A program made the position numbers and the translations under genes. The notes beneath the pieces were generated by a model. It worked only from the letters and a program-made list of their open reading frames with translations. It ran no database searches and was not told the origin of the DNA. From Spirochaetaceae bacterium (GTDB lineage Bacteria > Spirochaetota > Spirochaetia > Treponematales > Rectinemataceae): DNA of 10,901 nucleotides. Location of the stretch: positions 1-10,901 of the forward strand of contig JAEUJG010000371.1 in the NCBI GenBank assembly GCA_016794765.1. Reading direction: 5' to 3'. Position 1 is the first letter of the stretch. Each line of letters starts with the position of its first letter. Below, piece by piece: positions 7,089 through 10,901 of this stretch.

Positions 7089-9574
7089 GCTTCTTCTCCG
7101 AATAGGGATGCGCGCATCCGCTTCACGGAGCTCATGGCTCCGAGCGGAATGCGGACGGGGCCGCCGGTCGCGAGGTCTTCCGCCTCGAGGACGAGCCCCT
7201 TTTCGGTCTTTTCGAGCCGCGCGGGCCTAACGAGGGCGCGCGCGGGATCGGCGCCCGGCAGCCGATAGGCGACCTCGAGCCGGTCGCCGCTCGTGCGGAG
7301 CGCCCTTTCGACGATGCGGACCTTGCCGGCGTAGTCGAGCCCGCCCGCCTCGATGCGCTCCGGCCGGGCTTCCGCCTGCGATAGCTGCCGTTCCGAAAGG
7401 ATGATGCGCCGCTCGATGCGGTCCTGGAGCTCGCGGACGACGTCGGCGCTCGCCGCCGTCACGAGCGTCGTTCCGGCCGCGCCCGTGGCGCCCGCGGCCT
7501 GGCCGGCGCCCTGCCCCGCGCCCTGCCCGACGCCGGCCAGGGCCGCCTTGAGGGACTCGATCCGCGGCCGCGGATCGAAGGAGGGCCGCGCGGCGCCCGC
7601 GCCCATGCCGGCGCCAGTACCCGCGCCGAGGCCCGCGCCGGCCGCCAGGGCCTGGAGGGGAGCGACGGCCTCCGCGAGTTTCGCCTCGAGTTCCGCGGTC
7701 CGCCGCCGCGCCTGGTCGCCGACCTGTCGGCGGCCTTCGTCGCCGGCGCTCCCGCGGTCCCCGATGCCCTCGGTCCCCGCCTGCGGCGGGGCGCCTTCCG
7801 GAACGGGGCCGTCGACGAAGCGCGGAGCCGAGGCCCGCGTCTCGGGCGGCGCTTCGAGGCCGGCGCGGCGCAGGACCTCCTCCGCCTCCTCGGGACTCGC
7901 TACGGCCAGGACGTAGACCCCCGGCGCCAGCTTTTCCGCGACGTAGGGCGCGAGCCGCTCCGAGCGCTCCACGAGCTGCCGCAAGCGCTCGTCCGCGACG
8001 AGGACGAAGCCGCGATAGAGCCTGAGCGCGCGGAATTCCTCCTCCCAGGACTTGAAGGAGAAGACGAGGCTCTGCGGCAGGGGGCGGCCCGCCATGGACT
8101 CGAGGCGGCGGATGGCCGCCGCCGCGCCGAGTCCGGCCGCGAAGGCGCGCCGGGCGCTGTCGCGGTCGAGTTCCAGGCTCCAGACCTTGCCGACGGCCGT
8201 CGGCCTGGCCAGGGAGCCCACAAAAAGGCGATCCTCGAGGCCGGCCTCCGGCATGAGGTGGAGGGCGTGCGAGCCCTCCGCGACGAGGACGGGCTTGTTC
8301 CCGGCGGCGGCTTCGGCCGGGGCCGCGCCGCGCCAGGGAACCGCGAGGCGAAGGCCGCCGCCCGTATCCACCGCCAGGCCGAGGCTCAAGAGGGCCGCGA
8401 GTAGGCGCTCGGCGGCGGCGCCCTCGAGGGTGCGGGTCGCGCCGAAAAGGCCGCCCTGCCCCGCCGCCGCTCCGCCCTCGCCCGGGCCGGGCGATCCGGC
8501 GCGGCGCAGGATGGGCGCGGCGGTCGCGGCGCGCCTCGACGCGAGGCCGAGCCAGCGCGAAAAGCCGCCGCGGGAGAACAGGAGCCCCTCCGGCGCCGCG
8601 GCGATCGCCGCCGCCAGGAGCCGGGCCTCCGCCTCCAGGGAGGCGCGCTCCTCGAAGGAGCCGAGGCCGCCCTCTCCGGAGCGCGCCAGCGCCGCGGCGA
8701 GGAGGGCGGGCAGGGCCGCTCCCCATTCGGCCGCGAGGGCGGTAAAGGCGACGGGGTCGGGCCGCCCCTCTTCCTCGCCGACAAAGGCGCCGACCGCGGC
8801 GAAGGCCCGCGCCATCGCGTCAAAGCGCGTCCCCTCTCCGCTCGCCGCCTGCGCCGCGCCGCCCGCGGCCAGGCCGGGGAAAAGCGAGGCCGCGCGCTCG
8901 GCGGCGCGCTTCATGAGGCCGCCTCCCTTCTTGAGGCTCCCGGGCGCGTGTTCGAGGAAGAGGAAGAAGGCGACCGCCGCCTTCGCGTCCACCGCGCCGG
9001 CCAGGGCCTCGGCGGCCGCCGCGGCCGCGGCCGGGTCCGGCTCTCCGCCGGGCGCCGGCACGGGCATCGTGGAACCTTCAGCGCCGAAAAGAAGAAGGGG
9101 ATCGAGGACGGCGCCGGCCAAGTCTCCCGCCAGGAGGGGGTTCACCGCGAGGAGGCGGCGCCCGCCCGATTCAAAGCGGAAGAGGAGGAGACGGTCGAGG
9201 AGGTTGGCCACGCGGATGCCCAGGTCGAAGAGCGGGAGCTCTCCGGCGAAGAGGCCCCGGAGCTCCGCCTCGAGGAGGGGGCCGGCCAGGAGGACGCCGC
9301 CGAGGACCCGCGCGTCCAGGGGATCGAGGAGGGCCAGGACCCCTTCCCGGACGTCCGGCCGGCGCAGGAAGGCAGCCAGGCGCTGGACGAGTTCGCGCTT
9401 GTCGTAGGGCGTCTTCACGGGACCGAGGTAGTTGCGCGCCGCTCCGATCAGCGCCTCCGTGTCGGAGGCGAGGAGGGTCGCCGTCCAGAGCTCCTCGTCC
9501 ACGCGGGGCGCCCTGCCGGAGGCGCGGCCCGCGCCGGGGCCGTGGGCGTGGCCGTGGCCCGCGCGCTCGCTCAT
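7085..9574 (-). CDS. Helicase-associated protein with Helicase_C_3-like and probable WYL-like domains
   Basis: The 829-residue product is very Ala-rich and starts at ATG 9574, overlapping the helicase TGA (ATGA), with GAGG 7 bases upstream. The N-terminal 400 residues are helical and unrecognised (LWTATLLASDTEALIGAARN near the start; a winged-helix-like segment is likely). Residues about 426-570 fit the Helicase_C_3 domain: a strand KPVLVAEGSHALHLMP, then VWSLELDRDSARRAFAAGL, LPQSLVFSFKSWEEEF and LYRGFVLVAD. A domain of this type also forms the N-terminus of bacterial XPB proteins and is found in partner proteins encoded beside XPB, as in mycobacteria. A low-complexity Gly/Ala linker follows (about 645-698, two short tandem repeats). 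Residues about 740-829 resemble a WYL ligand-binding or regulatory domain (DRLEVAYRLPG, LVRPARLEKTEKGLVLEAED). It is probably a partner or regulator of the helicase, not a helicase itself, since no Walker motif is seen. The WYL assignment is tentative. Confidence 0.86.
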   Translation of the reverse strand: MSERAGHGHAHGPGAGRASGRAPRVDEELWTATLLASDTEALIGAARNYLGPVKTPYDKRELVQRLAAFLRRPDVREGVLALLDPLDARVLGGVLLAGPLLEAELRGLFAGELPLFDLGIRVANLLDRLLLFRFESGGRRLLAVNPLLAGDLAGAVLDPLLLFGAEGSTMPVPAPGGEPDPAAAAAAAEALAGAVDAKAAVAFFLFLEHAPGSLKKGGGLMKRAAERAASLFPGLAAGGAAQAASGEGTRFDAMARAFAAVGAFVGEEEGRPDPVAFTALAAEWGAALPALLAAALARSGEGGLGSFEERASLEAEARLLAAAIAAAPEGLLFSRGGFSRWLGLASRRAATAAPILRRAGSPGPGEGGAAAGQGGLFGATRTLEGAAAERLLAALLSLGLAVDTGGGLRLAVPWRGAAPAEAAAGNKPVLVAEGSHALHLMPEAGLEDRLFVGSLARPTAVGKVWSLELDRDSARRAFAAGLGAAAAIRRLESMAGRPLPQSLVFSFKSWEEEFRALRLYRGFVLVADERLRQLVERSERLAPYVAEKLAPGVYVLAVASPEEAEEVLRRAGLEAPPETRASAPRFVDGPVPEGAPPQAGTEGIGDRGSAGDEGRRQVGDQARRRTAELEAKLAEAVAPLQALAAGAGLGAGTGAGMGAGAARPSFDPRPRIESLKAALAGVGQGAGQGAGQAAGATGAAGTTLVTAASADVVRELQDRIERRIILSERQLSQAEARPERIEAGGLDYAGKVRIVERALRTSGDRLEVAYRLPGADPARALVRPARLEKTEKGLVLEAEDLATGGPVRIPLGAMSSVKRMRASLFGEEA
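7506..7529. repeat. Two tandem 12-bp units within the helicase-associated gene
   Basis: Plus-strand units GCGCCCTGCCCC and GCGCCCTGCCCG stand head to tail and differ only in the last base. They encode the GQGAGQGAGQ stretch of the linker. The unit length is a multiple of three, so copy changes keep the frame. Confidence 0.75.
7596..7643. repeat. Four degenerate tandem 12-bp units within the helicase-associated gene
   Basis: Four 12-base units with the core CCSGCGCC follow each other on the plus strand and encode GAGLGAGTGAGMGAGA. The variable position is always the fourth residue of each unit (L, T, M). It is a flexible linker between the Helicase_C_3-like and WYL-like parts and a likely site of length variation between strains. 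Confidence 0.75.
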
Positions 9575-10901
9575 TCCCAGGCCTCGATCTGGTAGCGGTA
9601 GCCCTGCTCGGTCAGGAACTTCCGCCGGTTCGAGGCGAACTCTTCCTCGACCGTATAACGCGTCACCAGGGAGTAGAAATACGAGTTCCGCTCCTTGGGG
9701 CGCAATATGCGGCCGAGGCGCTGGGCCTCCTCCTGCCGCGAGCCGAAGCTGCCGGAGACCTGGATGGCTACGGAGGCGTCGGGCAGGTCGATGGCGAAGT
9801 TGGCGACCTTGGACACGACGATGACCCGGACGCGGCCCGCGCGGAAGTCCGCGTAGATCTTCTCGCGCTCCGGATTCGGCGTCTTGCCCGTTATGAGCGG
9901 CGCGTCCAGTTCCTTGGCGAGCCTGCCGAGCTGGGCCAGGAACTGGCCGATCACCATGACGAGGTCGTCGGGATGGTTCTCCACGAGCTCGCGAACGGCC
10001 TCGAATTTCGCCGTGTTCTCGGCGGCCAGGCGGTGTTTTTCCCGCGGCTCGGAGACGGCGTAACGGAGCTCCTCCTGCGGGGGCAGGGGGATGCGGATCT
10101 CGCGGCAGTAGGCCTCGGCGATGAAGCCCTTGCGCTCCAGCTCCTTCCAGGGCACGTCGTAGCGCTTGGGGCCGATGAGGCTGAACACGTCCTCCTCGCG
10201 GCCGTCCTCGCGCACGAGGGTCGCGGTGAGGCCGAGACGCCGCACGGCCTGGATCTCCGCGACGACGCGGAAGACCGGCGCGGGCAGGAGGTGGACCTCG
10301 TCGTAGACGATGAGGCCCCAGTTCTCGCGGCGGAACAGGTCGAAGTGGGGAAAGTCGGCGTCCTTGTCCGGCCGCCAGGTGAGGATCTGGTAGGTGGCGA
10401 CGGTGATCGGCCGGACCGTCTTCTCCGCGCCCGTGTACTCGCCGATCGACTCCTCGGGCACGTCCGTCTTGTCGAGGAGCTCGTCGATCCACTGGTGCAC
10501 GGCGGCGATGTTCGTCGTCACGATCAGGGTCTTGCGGCCGACGGCGGCCATCGCGGCCATGCCGACGACCGTCTTGCCCGCGCCGCAGGGCATGACGATG
10601 ACGCCGTAGCCCGAGCCCGGCAGGCCGCCGCCGACGAAGGCGGAGAGCGCGTCCGTCTGGTAGGGCCTGAGGCCGAAGGACCCGCCCGAGCGCCGCTCCG
10701 GCAGGAGCTTGAAGGAAAAAGGATCGCCGGGCGTCAGGGGCGCCACGTCCTTCACGGGCCAGCCGAGGCGGAGGAGCTCGCGCTTCACCGTGCCGCGCTC
10801 CGTGAGGAGGACGCGGAAACCGCCCGGGCAGGGGGCGAGCCACTTGGCGAGCCGCTTGTTTGCCGCGAGCTCGCGCTCCACGCCGGGATCGGCGCAGGAG
10901 A
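9571..10901 (-). CDS. XPB-type superfamily 2 DNA helicase, 5'-truncated by window edge
   Basis: This is an ATP-dependent 3'-5' DNA helicase or translocase related to eukaryotic XPB/ERCC3. In bacteria it is linked to DNA repair, though the pathway is unsettled. Visible motifs in gene order (minus strand): LRPYQ (10671-10657); Walker A MPCGAGKT (10593-10570); VATYQILTWR; Walker B DEVH (10302-10291), not DEAD; LTATLVREDGRE with the XPB-specific RED motif (10212-10204); SKVANFAIDLPDAS; and motif VI QEEAQRLGRILR (9735-9700). All motifs are intact. The frame stays open to the window edge (SCADPG precedes the in-frame GTG at 10881), and bacterial XPB proteins carry an N-terminal Helicase_C_3-type domain that is missing here, so the true start lies outside. 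The GTG at 10881 is not a credible start. The stop TGA overlaps the ATG of the helicase-associated gene, making this the upstream member of a three-gene unit. Confidence 0.97.
   Translation of the reverse strand, partial: SCADPGVERELAANKRLAKWLAPCPGGFRVLLTERGTVKRELLRLGWPVKDVAPLTPGDPFSFKLLPERRSGGSFGLRPYQTDALSAFVGGGLPGSGYGVIVMPCGAGKTVVGMAAMAAVGRKTLIVTTNIAAVHQWIDELLDKTDVPEESIGEYTGAEKTVRPITVATYQILTWRPDKDADFPHFDLFRRENWGLIVYDEVHLLPAPVFRVVAEIQAVRRLGLTATLVREDGREEDVFSLIGPKRYDVPWKELERKGFIAEAYCREIRIPLPPQEELRYAVSEPREKHRLAAENTAKFEAVRELVENHPDDLVMVIGQFLAQLGRLAKELDAPLITGKTPNPEREKIYADFRAGRVRVIVVSKVANFAIDLPDASVAIQVSGSFGSRQEEAQRLGRILRPKERNSYFYSLVTRYTVEEEFASNRRKFLTEQGYRYQIEAWE

Noticed and set aside
9575..10843. 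Continuous open frame on the minus strand that would extend the helicase-associated protein to about 1250 residues
   Set aside because: It lies out of frame across the XPB gene, whose motifs are all intact. The translation there is Arg/Pro-rich low complexity, typical of a shadow frame in high-GC DNA. ATG 9574 with the ATGA overlap is the convincing start.
6294..10901. Classical toxin-antitoxin, CRISPR-Cas or restriction system in the helicase operon
   Set aside because: No antitoxin-sized gene, repeat array, cas motif, methyltransferase or restriction nuclease motif is visible. The NYN protein is larger than typical toxins and carries its own RNA-binding domain.

Overview
This is a strongly G+C-rich bacterial window (high by eye, not counted), densely packed with genes and free of transposons, RNA genes or CRISPR. 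The gene set fits a free-living, motile, chemotactic bacterium. My best guess is a high-GC spirochaete. The bacterial XPB helicase, the HDOD protein style and the sensor-kinase plus chemoreceptor content are all compatible with Spirochaetota, but also with some other phyla. No marker gene settles it.

Left part (1-2827): the 3' part of an HDOD signalling protein ends at a clear hairpin terminator that can work on both strands. Next come a minus-strand lipoprotein D-Ala-D-Ala carboxypeptidase of the VanY type and, divergently, a small protein that looks like a distant member of the uracil-DNA glycosylase superfamily. The gap between these two holds a perfect 9-bp-arm inverted repeat, placed between plausible -35 and -10 elements for the peptidase gene.

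Middle part (2860-6297): a plausible promoter drives two genes joined by an ATGA overlap. One is a membrane histidine kinase with an ABC-binding-protein-like sensor domain. The other is a Cache-domain methyl-accepting chemotaxis protein. Both look like sensors of external small molecules, one feeding a response regulator elsewhere and the other the chemotaxis pathway. The chemoreceptor stop codon overlaps the stop codon of the opposite-strand gene.

Right part (6294-10901, minus strand): three genes in the order XPB-type helicase (cut by the window edge), helicase-associated protein (Helicase_C_3-like domain plus a probable WYL-like C-terminus), and a NYN ribonuclease-like protein with a LOTUS/OST-HTH domain. 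Each adjacent pair overlaps by ATGA, so the three are probably translated as one unit. This helicase / partner / nuclease operon is the most interesting system here. It could serve DNA repair, RNA processing or defence, and the sequence alone does not decide which.
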